From Enterovibrio sp051650965 (lineage in GTDB: Bacteria > Pseudomonadota > Gammaproteobacteria > Enterobacterales > Vibrionaceae): a stretch of 51,720 nt of DNA. The translations under genes and the position numbers were made by a program. The notes under the pieces are model-generated. The model was given only the letters and a program-made list of their open reading frames with translations, did not search any database and was not told where the DNA came from. Below, one piece after another: positions 16,559-24,635 of this stretch. Where the stretch lies: positions 1-51,720 of the forward strand of contig JBOFRL010000053.1 of the NCBI GenBank assembly GCA_051650965.1, in the 5' to 3' direction. Each line of letters opens with the position of its first letter. Position 1 is the stretch's first letter.

Positions 16559-17689
16559 TCATTTCTCAGTATTTATTTTTGGTGAAGCTCGATAAACCAT
16601 ACAAAGCACATACCACCATGCATAAATAGAAAAGTTTGATTGGCCATCGTTATCACTAAGTAAACCATGAGCCGCATCATTTCTAAGATTGCCACCCTTG
16701 TTTTCAGTGAAAATAGCTTTTATTTCAAATGCTGCTTTTTCTCCAAATATTTTTTTAAATTCTTCTGTTTTTATAAGAGTATTTAACGAAGACTCTTCCT
16801 CTATTTCTTTAGAAAAATCAATTTTAACAGTGTTTTGATTTGCATCCTTAAGCTTCATTCTAACAATATGCTCAACTTGCGGAGATAAAATATGAATAGC
16901 TGCAGAAAAATCACCGCAAAAACCTAACCACAATGCGCACCCTAAATTTCTTTCTCGCCCATCAGGAACTAATGAAGAGTTTAAGCAAATATCGTAGAAA
17001 AAATTCTTAGTCAAAGGAAATTTATTATTCAACATCACTCGATAATTATTTATAAGTGAGGCGCAACATTTAATATATACATTACAATAGCAATTAAGCA
17101 ATCTATCATATTCGTTATTCTCACATTGCTTTCCTATTGTTCTACCATCATTGCCATTTATATATTCTACGGGGATATTGTTTAAAAAATAACTTTTCCC
17201 ATAACTAGCATTGGCATATTCCTTTAATTTATCAAGAGAAAATGACTCGCTAAAATAATTGCAAAAATCATCTAGCGCTTCAAATATATCGTGATTATTA
17301 AAAACTCGCATTTCTATTTGATTATTTGTTTTTGTCATATCTATGCAGCCATCTTTAATTTTTACCAAATTAGCAATTTTTCCCTCCCTTGTTTCTTTCA
17401 TTTTGCCATTTTCTATTTCAGAAAAAAACCGATTCAATTTACATTTCTCCCTAAATTTATTAGGGATCTTTTTATAGGTTTCCAGTGCTTGTTTATACTC
17501 AGCGCTAGCAGCAGATGGCTGATTTATGCTCTGATGAATAGCTCCGACTCTTGCATGGAGAATAGCAAGGAGCAATAATGCTCGAAGCTTTTCTGTGGCA
17601 ATGGCATCATCCTTTTCTGCCATTCTAATGACAATCTTTAAGCATTCTTCCGCGTAACCCCAATTATTACCATTTTTACGCGCTAACAA
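16559..17689 (-). CDS. DUF4209-like protein, C-terminal part, with HEPN-type motif
   Basis: This 376-residue frame is the C-terminal part of what looks like a DUF4209-type protein. Near the end, GGNLRNDAAHGLLSDNDG (16667-16684 encodes RNDAAH) is the conserved block of that family and fits the R-x4-H signature of HEPN ribonuclease domains. Mid-protein it has helical segments such as GCALWLGFCGDFSAAIHIL and PQVEHIVRMKL. The only listed start is TTG at 17689, without a clear ribosome binding site. The same frame is open upstream to 17794, just past the stop of the frame before it, so it probably continues that protein after a frameshift. GC is low. Function is unknown; a defence role is possible. 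Confidence 0.6.
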   Translation of the reverse strand: MLARKNGNNWGYAEECLKIVIRMAEKDDAIATEKLRALLLLAILHARVGAIHQSINQPSAASAEYKQALETYKKIPNKFREKCKLNRFFSEIENGKMKETREGKIANLVKIKDGCIDMTKTNNQIEMRVFNNHDIFEALDDFCNYFSESFSLDKLKEYANASYGKSYFLNNIPVEYINGNDGRTIGKQCENNEYDRLLNCYCNVYIKCCASLINNYRVMLNNKFPLTKNFFYDICLNSSLVPDGRERNLGCALWLGFCGDFSAAIHILSPQVEHIVRMKLKDANQNTVKIDFSKEIEEESSLNTLIKTEEFKKIFGEKAAFEIKAIFTENKGGNLRNDAAHGLLSDNDGQSNFSIYAWWYVLCMVYRASPKINTEK

Positions 17690-17757
17690 TCTTAAACGTT
17701 GACAGAATTGCTTCTTATTAAATTGTTCAGATAATTGTTTTTTTGTTTTGTTAGAAA

Positions 17758-18345
17758 TTAAAAGCTTTGAATACAGCTCAATAAAATTAAATCGTCATCA
17801 TGATCTTCTCGATAAATTTCTGACGATAATTTTTCAATAATTGTTTGCAAATACTCCTCTTTTTTTACTTGTAAGCATAGCGCCGCAGCTCGCCCAAATA
17901 ATTTATCTTGCATAAAATGGTGTTCAATGCTGGAATAATTTTTTATTACAATCTCAGCCCATTTTGTTCCAGCATTTTTTCTTTTTTCAGAACAAAGCCA
18001 GAGAATGTCAGCAAGGTATCCTTGTAAATAAAGATCTTCTGTTATTAGTGGTAAAAGTTCTTCATAACACGCCAGTTCTTTTTCTGTAAATGGTGATACT
18101 TGCTGCTTATTTTTAAGATCATCACTTTCAACAAAATCAGTATATCCTTTTAATTTTGAAAGGTTCACATCAAACGCCTTTTGCAGCATATTAATCGCTT
18201 CTCTTTTATCTTGCTCTTTTTCTTTTGCAAATAGAGATGCAAAATAGGTCTGATAAGATAAGGGAGTAGGTTCGAATGATAAATTTTCGTTTTTTAAAAT
18301 TTCCTTAAAAGCATTCAACAATACATCAGACATTAATTTATCCAT
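17758..18345 (-). CDS. Island protein, N-terminal part of frame-broken DUF4209-like gene
   Basis: This 195-residue helical, Lys/Glu-rich frame starts MDKLMSDVLLNAFKEIL and ends at a TAA at 17758. A second Met at 18333 has GGA at better spacing and may be the true start. Segments such as YASLFAKEKEQDKREAINML-like and LYLQGYLADILWLCSEK resemble TPR-like helical N-terminal regions. Together with the downstream frame the span is 1787 nt (two more than a multiple of three), so one indel would join them into about 595 residues. That is the length I expect for this family. I therefore read both as one gene interrupted between 17761 and 17794. Confidence 0.55.
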   Translation of the reverse strand: MDKLMSDVLLNAFKEILKNENLSFEPTPLSYQTYFASLFAKEKEQDKREAINMLQKAFDVNLSKLKGYTDFVESDDLKNKQQVSPFTEKELACYEELLPLITEDLYLQGYLADILWLCSEKRKNAGTKWAEIVIKNYSSIEHHFMQDKLFGRAAALCLQVKKEEYLQTIIEKLSSEIYREDHDDDLILLSCIQSF

Positions 18346-18697
18346 TCATAGTATGAAAAAAATATATTAGGAAACACAAAATCCAGCAGCCTCCACGCAC
18401 TCAACTAGCTACTTGCTTTGCTAGCCCTCACAGCGTAAAGGAAATTAATTTGTTTCCTTGACATTTGACAATGCATACTGCCCCTACCTATCAGCATACT
18501 TAATAATACTTCCATTTTTATGTTGTGCCTGCAGGGGTCGCTGGTTCAAATCCAGTCAGTCCGACCATTTTCTTTTATCCTCACCTTTCTTTGCATCACT
18601 CCAGTCACAAACACCGTCACATAACACACTGTTTCTCTGGGGATTTACCCGTTTTCTGCTATAAACTCACCATACCACGCTCAAACCTAACGACACT
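18346..18697. other. Gene-free stretch across the right island end
   Basis: This region holds the upstream region of the island gene, a 7-bp perfect inverted repeat AAGGAAA-N8-TTTCCTT at 18438-18459 (possible operator), the right att repeat at 18532-18568, and about 130 nt of host leader before the MliC-like gene. I see no further gene. Confidence 0.5.
18532..18568 (+). repeat. attR: second 37-bp copy of the tRNA-Pro 3' end
   Basis: This is identical to 16314-16350. The 5' half of a tRNA is missing in front of it, so it is not a functional tRNA but the right boundary of the integrated element. Confidence 0.9.
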
Positions 18698-19135
18698 ATG
18701 CGATCCTTTATTTCATGCCGTTCACTTTTGCCGCCGCGCACTCATTTTTCTGCCGCTTACGCAGCATGCTGTTACATCGCCCAGTGCATTTCGCTGACGC
18801 TTTTTCTCACTAGCTGTAGCGCGCCGCCCAAGCCGCTCGCGCTTGAATATCTGTGCGATAACGGTTACTACTTTTCCGTGCTGCAAAGTGACGACGAAGC
18901 AAAAGTCACTTTACATGGCGAGACGCAAACCTTGCCGCGCACCATTTCCGCGTCAGGCGTGCGTTTTGCCACACAAGATGAACGCTATCTTTTTTTCAGC
19001 AAAGGAAATATGGCGCATCTGGAGTGGAATAAAATCAAACTGATACACTGTGAGCTGCAACGCGGCGCGCAATTTGGCGCCAGCAAAGACAGGTACATAC
19101 CAGACGCAAAGCGGCAACCCGCGTTGCCGTTTTAA
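18698..19135 (+). CDS. MliC-like lysozyme inhibitor lipoprotein
   Basis: This 145-residue protein has a C-terminal MliC-type domain. It has YLCDNGYYFSVLQSDDEAKV, the family signature around SASGVRF, FFSKGNMAHLEW and a closing Cys that can pair with the Cys of LCDNG. The hydrophobic segment ends in a lipobox LTSC, predicting a lipidated protein of about 100 residues. MliC/PliC proteins sit in the outer membrane or periplasm and block c-type lysozymes. The N-terminus before the lipobox is unusually long and Cys-rich, so the true start may be downstream. It lies just beyond the right end of the tRNA-Pro island. Confidence 0.7.
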   Translation: MRSFISCRSLLPPRTHFSAAYAACCYIAQCISLTLFLTSCSAPPKPLALEYLCDNGYYFSVLQSDDEAKVTLHGETQTLPRTISASGVRFATQDERYLFFSKGNMAHLEWNKIKLIHCELQRGAQFGASKDRYIPDAKRQPALPF

Positions 19136-19144
19136 CAATTACCG

Positions 19145-20173
19145 CTAGCGCTGCTGCGCTTGATAAATCGAAAATTTGCTACTCTTTGCAACCACTTGGC
19201 AGCTGCCAAGCGCAGCTTCTATGAATGGCGTGTAACGCAAAAAATTATTCGCCACAATAGTCAATGTGCCTTTCGGCAACAAATGCCCACGCACCTGTTG
19301 CAAAAACTGCTCGCTCGCCACGTAGCTGGTTTTTAGCCCCGCATGAAACGGCGGATTACTCACAATGTGGTTATATTTAGCGTCAACGTGGCTGTAAACG
19401 TTGGAGCAAAAAACGTTGGCCATCAGCTGATTTACCCGCAGCGTCTCTTTGGCCGACGCAATGGCCAGCGCGTCAACGTCAACCATGTCCACGCGGCAAT
19501 CGCTAAACCGCTGCAAAATTGCGCAGCCGATAACCCCAGCCCCGCAGCCAAAATCGAGCACCGCGCCTTGCATATCTGGCAAATTTTCCAGCAGCAGCTT
19601 TGTTGCGCAATCAAGCTCTTTTTGGCTAAACACGCCAGGCAGCGCGCGCACCGAAAGCGCATACTCACCAAACTGCAGTGGGTATTGGCAAAACCAGTCA
19701 TCAAGGACAAAAGGCGGCGGCGCAGTATCGCACTCACCCCAATAAAAGCTGCAGTGGCGCGCGGCGTCACGCTTAGTGAGCTTGCCAAAAGGGGCAAACA
19801 GCTTGGGCGCGCTGCTGATCCCGCTGCGATTTTCGCCAACGATCACCACCTCGCCGTTCGCCTTTAGCTTGGGCAGCAGCATCGCTAATAGATACTGCGC
19901 TAGCGCTTTGGTTTTTGGCCAATAAAGCAGCAGCAGCTCAAACTCTTCGTCACTTGCAAATTGTTCGCCAAAATGGACCGTCACGCGCGGGCGCGCCTGC
20001 ATCTGCTGCGCGTAAATAAAATTGGTGCAAAATACGCTGACACTGGCGGCCGTTTGTGCCAGCTCCTCGGCAAACGTGTCATTGAGCTCGCCGGCTACCA
20101 GCACTTTTTTATCGCTAAAAAAGGGCAGCTGGCGCTCAATTATCTGACTTTCAAGAGAATAACTCATGCTCAT
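19145..20173 (-). CDS. rsmC: 16S rRNA m2G1207 methyltransferase RsmC
   Basis: This roughly 342-residue SAM-dependent methyltransferase methylates G1207 of 16S rRNA. The C-terminal catalytic domain has the SAM loop VLDFGCGAGVIGCAIL and the N-methyltransferase motif IVSNPPFHAGLKTS. The N-terminal domain retains LLLYWPKTKA and VVIVGENRSGI, as in E. coli RsmC. The start at 20173 (MSMSYSLES) is preferred over a start 13 codons upstream, by comparison with the family. It is followed closely by the MliC-like gene on the opposite strand. Confidence 0.92.
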   Translation of the reverse strand: MSMSYSLESQIIERQLPFFSDKKVLVAGELNDTFAEELAQTAASVSVFCTNFIYAQQMQARPRVTVHFGEQFASDEEFELLLLYWPKTKALAQYLLAMLLPKLKANGEVVIVGENRSGISSAPKLFAPFGKLTKRDAARHCSFYWGECDTAPPPFVLDDWFCQYPLQFGEYALSVRALPGVFSQKELDCATKLLLENLPDMQGAVLDFGCGAGVIGCAILQRFSDCRVDMVDVDALAIASAKETLRVNQLMANVFCSNVYSHVDAKYNHIVSNPPFHAGLKTSYVASEQFLQQVRGHLLPKGTLTIVANNFLRYTPFIEAALGSCQVVAKSSKFSIYQAQQR

Positions 20174-20233
20174 CGCCTGTAAAAAAGCGCGATTCTCGCA
20201 TTTTTTACGCAAATACCAAAGAAAAGTTACCCG

Positions 20234-21403
20234 CTAAAAATAGAGTCCCTGCGCCAGCTGCAGCGCCTGCTTTTTTAATCCTTGGTGACGAGAAAAAAGC
20301 GTGAAAACTGCGCGGCTTAGCAAGGTGTCGCCGCGAAAATGGCGATACAGAACGTCCATCGCCGCCTGAATAGCCAAATTCTCAGGCCGACGCCGGCGCT
20401 GATACGCATTTAAACGCTTCTCAAGCGCGGCGCTATCGCCAAAAACTGTTGTTTCATCAAGCGATTGCAAAGCGTCTAACAGCGCCGCCACATCCTTAAA
20501 GCCCAAATTGACGCCTTGCCCAGCGAGAGGATGGACAGTGTGCGCCGCGTCGCCGACCAGCACCACGCCATTTTGGTGATAGCGCAGCGCATGCTGTTTG
20601 CTCAGGGCAAATTTGCCGTGCTGCAGCAGCGAAAAATGGCCAAGCTCAGATGGAAAATGGCGCGCGATGGCCTGCGTGAGCGCTAAAGGCGAAATCTCGC
20701 TTAACTCACTGATAACTTGCGGTTTGTCATACCAAACCAGCGACGCTTGCGAATTTTCAAGCGGCAAGAGCGCGCGCGCGCCGGCGGGGGAAAACCACTG
20801 CCAAGTGCCAAGCGCCGGCTCATCGAGCTGCACGTTTGCAACCAAGCAGTGTTGATCGTAGTCGACACTTACACAGCCAATTCCAGCAAAGGCGCGCATT
20901 TTAGAAGCGCTGCCATCTGCAGCCACAATTAAGGGCGCGCTGATCTTCTCGCCCGTTGTAAGCTGTAGCTGAGGGTGCGTTTCGTGCGGCAAAAAAGCGT
21001 TAACAGTGGCCGGCGCAAAAGAGGTCACGCGCGGCTGCGCGCTGATTTTTTGCCACAATCCCAGCTGCACAACGCGATTTTCCACAATAAATCCCAGCTC
21101 AGACTGGGCAAATTCTTGCGCGGTAAATTGCAGCGCGCACTCGGGCACGCTCCACGCTTTGACATAGTGATAAGGCGAGACGCGCATGGCTAAAATATCC
21201 TGCCAGCAGCCAAGTCGTTGTAAAAGCTGCACCGATGCGCGCGACAGCGCCGACACGCGCAGATCGCAAGCTTCATCTTTGGTAAAAGCGGACGGTAATT
21301 TTTCTTCCACCAGCGCCACTTGCCAGCCTTGCTGCGCCAGCCCCAAAGCGCACGCGGCTCCAGTCATTCCGCCGCCAACAACCACTACATCGAAAATTTG
21401 CAT
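20234..21403 (-). CDS. ubiF: Ubiquinone biosynthesis flavin monooxygenase UbiF
   Basis: This roughly 389-residue FAD-dependent hydroxylase of the UbiH/UbiF/VisC family starts with the dinucleotide fold VVVVGGGMTGAACALGLAQ. It has the second FAD motif VVLVGDAAHTVHPLAGQGVN and the DG-type motif LIVAADGSASKMR. Its place divergent from miaB, as in E. coli, identifies it as UbiF, which hydroxylates the C6 position of the demethoxyubiquinol ring. The frame extends 67 codons upstream of 21403, but that part is not homologous and crosses the miaB leader. It acts in the membrane-associated Ubi complex. Confidence 0.85.
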   Translation of the reverse strand: MQIFDVVVVGGGMTGAACALGLAQQGWQVALVEEKLPSAFTKDEACDLRVSALSRASVQLLQRLGCWQDILAMRVSPYHYVKAWSVPECALQFTAQEFAQSELGFIVENRVVQLGLWQKISAQPRVTSFAPATVNAFLPHETHPQLQLTTGEKISAPLIVAADGSASKMRAFAGIGCVSVDYDQHCLVANVQLDEPALGTWQWFSPAGARALLPLENSQASLVWYDKPQVISELSEISPLALTQAIARHFPSELGHFSLLQHGKFALSKQHALRYHQNGVVLVGDAAHTVHPLAGQGVNLGFKDVAALLDALQSLDETTVFGDSAALEKRLNAYQRRRRPENLAIQAAMDVLYRHFRGDTLLSRAVFTLFSRHQGLKKQALQLAQGLYF

Positions 21404-21581
21404 CTGCCCAATCCTTGCAAAAAACAGAGTATAACCAAATTCGCAATGGCAAGTTAATGCACAAAAGAGCCAATGTGCGCACTGGCGAGTGTGCGGCGAA
21501 AGCAGTACAATACGCGCCAAATCACAACGCCAGGCCACAGCGCTGGCGGTAGCTTTTTTATTGACGACGAGCAATTGTACC

Positions 21582-23018
21582 ATGGCAAAAAAACTGCTGA
21601 TCAAAACCTGGGGCTGTCAGATGAACGAGTACGATTCATCTAAAATTGCCGAACTGCTAAACGCGACTGGTGGCTATGAGCTCACAGAGATCCCAGAAGA
21701 GGCGGATCTATTACTGCTAAACACCTGCTCTATCCGCGAGAAGGCGCAAGAAAAAGTGTTCCACCAACTGGGACGCTGGAAAACGCTCAAAGAGAAAAAT
21801 CCTGAGCTTGTGATCGGCGTGGGCGGCTGCGTTGCGACGCAAGAAGGCGACCACATTCGCGAGCGCGCGCCGTTTGTCGATGTTATTTTTGGACCGCAAA
21901 CCTTGCACCGTTTGCCGCAGATGATCGCGCAGTCGCGCAATTTGCAAGCGCCGGTGATTGACGTTTCATTCCCTGAAATTGAAAAATTTGACAACTTGCC
22001 ACAGCCGCGCGCCGAAGGGCCAACCGCGTTTGTCTCCATCATGGAAGGTTGCTCAAAATATTGCTCGTACTGCGTTGTGCCTTACACGCGCGGCGAAGAG
22101 GTCAGCCGTCCGCTTGACGACGTGCTATTTGAAATCGCCACGCTTGCTGAGCAAGGAGTGCGCGAAGTGAACCTGCTTGGGCAAAATGTCAACGCATATC
22201 GCGGCACCACCTTTGATGGGGAAATTTGCCGCTTTAGCGAGCTGCTGCGCTACGTTGCAGCGATTGACGGCATCGACCGCATTCGCTACACCACCAGCCA
22301 CCCTATTGAATTTACTGATGATATCATCGAAGTGTATCGCGATACGCCAGAGCTGGTTGACTTCTTGCATCTGCCGGTGCAAAGCGGCTCCGACCGCATT
22401 TTGACGCTGATGAAGCGCCCACATACCGCGCTTGAGTACAAGTCGAAAATCCGCAAACTGCGCGCCGTTCGCCCTGACATTGCCATCAGCTCTGATTTTA
22501 TTGTCGGATTTCCTGGCGAAACTGACGCCGATTTCGCTGCGACCATGGCGCTTATTCGCGACATCAATTTTGACATGAGCTTTAGCTTTATTTTCTCACC
22601 GCGCCCAGGCACGCCTGCGGCAGACATGGCTGACGACACGCCAGAAGAGGTGAAAAAAGAGCGCTTGTACCATCTGCAGCAGCAAATTAGCCATCAGGCG
22701 ATGAACTATTCGCGCCGCATGCTCGGCAGCGAGCAGCGCATTTTGGTCGAAGGCCCATCGAAAAAAGATCTCATGGAGCTGCGCGGACGCACTGAAAATA
22801 ACCGCGTGGTCAACTTTGCCGGTTCGCCTGAGCTGATCGGTCAGTTTGTTGACGTGAAAATTGTTGAGGTGTTCCCTAACTCGCTCCGCGGTGAAGTGCT
22901 GCGCACCGAGGCGCAAATGAACTTGCGCCAGCAAATAAGCCCTGCGCAAATTACCGCAAAAGCGCAGCAAGCTGTGCGCGCAGAAGATGAGCTAGGTGTC
23001 GCCATCTATACACCGTAA
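21582..23018 (+). CDS. miaB: tRNA-2-methylthio-N6-isopentenyladenosine37 methylthiotransferase MiaB
   Basis: This 478-residue radical-SAM enzyme adds the methylthio group to i6A37 of tRNAs reading UNN codons. The N-terminal cluster domain has KTWGCQMNEYDS, LNTCSIREKA and VGGCVATQEG Cys residues. The radical-SAM motif is GCSKYCSYCVVPYTRG (C-x3-C-x2-C), and a C-terminal TRAM domain ends with VFPNSLRGEV. The start ATG at 21582 replaces a longer frame from 21489. The gene heads the miaB-ybeZ-ybeY-corC-lnt cluster, although a stable hairpin follows it. Confidence 0.95.
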   Translation: MAKKLLIKTWGCQMNEYDSSKIAELLNATGGYELTEIPEEADLLLLNTCSIREKAQEKVFHQLGRWKTLKEKNPELVIGVGGCVATQEGDHIRERAPFVDVIFGPQTLHRLPQMIAQSRNLQAPVIDVSFPEIEKFDNLPQPRAEGPTAFVSIMEGCSKYCSYCVVPYTRGEEVSRPLDDVLFEIATLAEQGVREVNLLGQNVNAYRGTTFDGEICRFSELLRYVAAIDGIDRIRYTTSHPIEFTDDIIEVYRDTPELVDFLHLPVQSGSDRILTLMKRPHTALEYKSKIRKLRAVRPDIAISSDFIVGFPGETDADFAATMALIRDINFDMSFSFIFSPRPGTPAADMADDTPEEVKKERLYHLQQQISHQAMNYSRRMLGSEQRILVEGPSKKDLMELRGRTENNRVVNFAGSPELIGQFVDVKIVEVFPNSLRGEVLRTEAQMNLRQQISPAQITAKAQQAVRAEDELGVAIYTP

Positions 23019-23043
23019 TGCATTGAATTTTAACGTGCATTTC

Positions 23044-23062
23044 TTGGGGGCGCTGCCCCCAA
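23044..23062. other. Stable hairpin between miaB and ybeZ
   Basis: TTGGGGGC-GCT-GCCCCCAA is an 8-bp GC-rich stem followed by AAAAAG on the plus strand, so it is not a classic plus-strand terminator. It lies 28 nt before the ybeZ TTG start and could stabilise or process the mRNA. On the minus strand it is followed by only a short T-poor stretch. Confidence 0.55.
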
Positions 23063-23089
23063 AAAGTAAAACACGATAGAGAGAAGACT

Positions 23090-24148
23090 TTGAACAATAT
23101 CGTTTCACTCGAAATTGAATTATCCCCCATTGATAACAAGCGCTTAGCTAGCTTGTGTGGACCGTTTGACGACAACTTAAAACTGCTTGAGCGCCGACTT
23201 GGCGTGAAAATCAACAACCTTGGCCACCAATTTACCGTGGTGGGCAAACGCGGGCAGGCACACGCCACCATCGATATTTTGAAAAATTTGTATGTCGAGA
23301 CGGCGCCAGTCAAAAATCAGCAGCCCGATCTTGAGCTTGAGCAGATCCATCTGGCCATTAAGCAGAGCGGCGTTTTAGAGCAGCGCTCTGAGCAGAAAAG
23401 CGAATACGGCAAAGAGATCTACATCAAAACCAAAAAAGGGGTGATCAAGCCGCGTACGCCAAACCAAGCGCAATATGTCGCCAATATCGTCACTCACGAC
23501 ATTACCTTTGGCATTGGCCCTGCCGGAACTGGCAAAACCTACCTTGCGGTGGCGGCGGCGGTTGACGCGCTTGAGCGCCAAGAGGTGCGGCGCATATTGC
23601 TCACGCGCCCGGCGGTTGAAGCGGGTGAAAAACTGGGCTTTTTGCCAGGCGATCTGAGCCAAAAAGTTGATCCGTACCTGCGCCCATTGTACGACGCGCT
23701 GTTTGAAATGCTCGGCTTTGAGCGCGTAGAGAAGCTGATTGAGCGCAACGTCATTGAAGTCGCGCCGCTAGCTTACATGCGCGGACGCACGCTCAACGAC
23801 GCTTTCATCATTTTGGACGAAAGCCAAAACACCACCGTCGAGCAGATGAAAATGTTCCTCACGCGCATTGGTTTTAATAGCCGCGCTGTGATCACAGGTG
23901 ACATTACGCAAGTCGACTTGCCGCGCGGCGCGCGCTCTGGGCTACGTGACGCAATCGAAGTGCTGCGCAGTGTGGACGACATCAGCTTTAACTTTTTTCT
24001 AGCTGACGACGTGGTGCGCCATCCGGTTGTAGCGCGCATCGTGCAAGCCTATGATCTTTGGGATCAGCACACGAAAAAGCAGAGTAGCGACGTCAATTTT
24101 GCGGGACTTGCCAAAAGTGCAAACGCACACAGTGAGGTAAAATCATGA
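23090..24148 (+). CDS. ybeZ: PhoH-like ATPase YbeZ
   Basis: This 352-residue PhoH family NTPase has Walker A GPAGTGKTYLAVAAA and Walker B AFIILDESQNTT, and the family block FGIGPAGTGKT preceded by RTPNQAQYV. The N-terminal part has a KH-like region (ERRLGVKINNLGHQFTVVG). YbeZ works with the rRNA endonuclease YbeY. Translation starts at TTG (23090), supported by a GAGAGAAG ribosome binding site and alignment with E. coli YbeZ; no in-frame ATG fits. It overlaps ybeY by four bases (ATGA). Confidence 0.93.
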   Translation: MNNIVSLEIELSPIDNKRLASLCGPFDDNLKLLERRLGVKINNLGHQFTVVGKRGQAHATIDILKNLYVETAPVKNQQPDLELEQIHLAIKQSGVLEQRSEQKSEYGKEIYIKTKKGVIKPRTPNQAQYVANIVTHDITFGIGPAGTGKTYLAVAAAVDALERQEVRRILLTRPAVEAGEKLGFLPGDLSQKVDPYLRPLYDALFEMLGFERVEKLIERNVIEVAPLAYMRGRTLNDAFIILDESQNTTVEQMKMFLTRIGFNSRAVITGDITQVDLPRGARSGLRDAIEVLRSVDDISFNFFLADDVVRHPVVARIVQAYDLWDQHTKKQSSDVNFAGLAKSANAHSEVKS

Positions 24149-24618
24149 GTTATGTTGTTGATTTACAAATTGCTTGTGACGATGAAGGATCACTGCCATC
24201 GCAAGAACTTTTTACACTTTGGTTTATCAAAGCAGTAGAACCTTTTTGCAAACAAGCAGAAATTACTGTGCGCATTGTCGATGAATCTGAAAGCCAGACG
24301 CTCAATTTTACTTATCGCGGCAAAGATAAGCCGACAAATGTGCTATCGTTCCCTTTTGAAGCGCCGCCGGGAGTGGAGCTCGATCTGCTCGGTGACCTCG
24401 TCATCTGCCGGCAAGTTGTTGAAAATGAAGCAAAAGAACAAAATAAATCGATTTTTTCACATTGGGCGCATATGATTATTCATGGCAGTTTGCATCTTCT
24501 CGGGTTTGATCATGAACAAGAGGATGAAGCAGATGAGATGGAAGCGCTTGAAATAGCTTGCATGGAGCAGCTCGGGTTTGATAACCCTTATTTAGTAAAG
24601 ACTGATTTTTCCGCCTAA
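24145..24618 (+). CDS. ybeY: rRNA maturation endonuclease YbeY
   Basis: This 157-residue metal-dependent RNase is needed for 16S rRNA 3' end maturation and late ribosome quality control. The zinc motif HGSLHLLGFDHE (H-x3-H-x5-H) is intact, preceded by the conserved TNVLSFPFE and LGDLVI. Length is that of E. coli YbeY. It is translationally coupled to ybeZ, and 17 nt separate it from corC. Confidence 0.95.
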   Translation: MSYVVDLQIACDDEGSLPSQELFTLWFIKAVEPFCKQAEITVRIVDESESQTLNFTYRGKDKPTNVLSFPFEAPPGVELDLLGDLVICRQVVENEAKEQNKSIFSHWAHMIIHGSLHLLGFDHEQEDEADEMEALEIACMEQLGFDNPYLVKTDFSA

Positions 24619-24635
24619 CCTAACCCAAGAGAATT

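Larger units (their letters stand above)
16314..18568. mobile_element. Small tRNA-Pro island with one DUF4209-like cargo gene, no integrase
   Basis: A 2.2 kb AT-rich segment lies between two 37-bp copies of the tRNA-Pro 3' end. It contains only the two minus-strand frames at 16559-18345, which appear to be one broken gene. No integrase, excisionase or replication gene is present, so it is either a deletion remnant or a satellite mobilised in trans. Base composition is far lower in GC than the flanking yejM and rsmC genes. Confidence 0.85.

Noticed and set aside
18532..18568. A second tRNA-Pro gene.
   Set aside because: Only the 3' half is present; the D-arm and anticodon are missing, so it is an att repeat.
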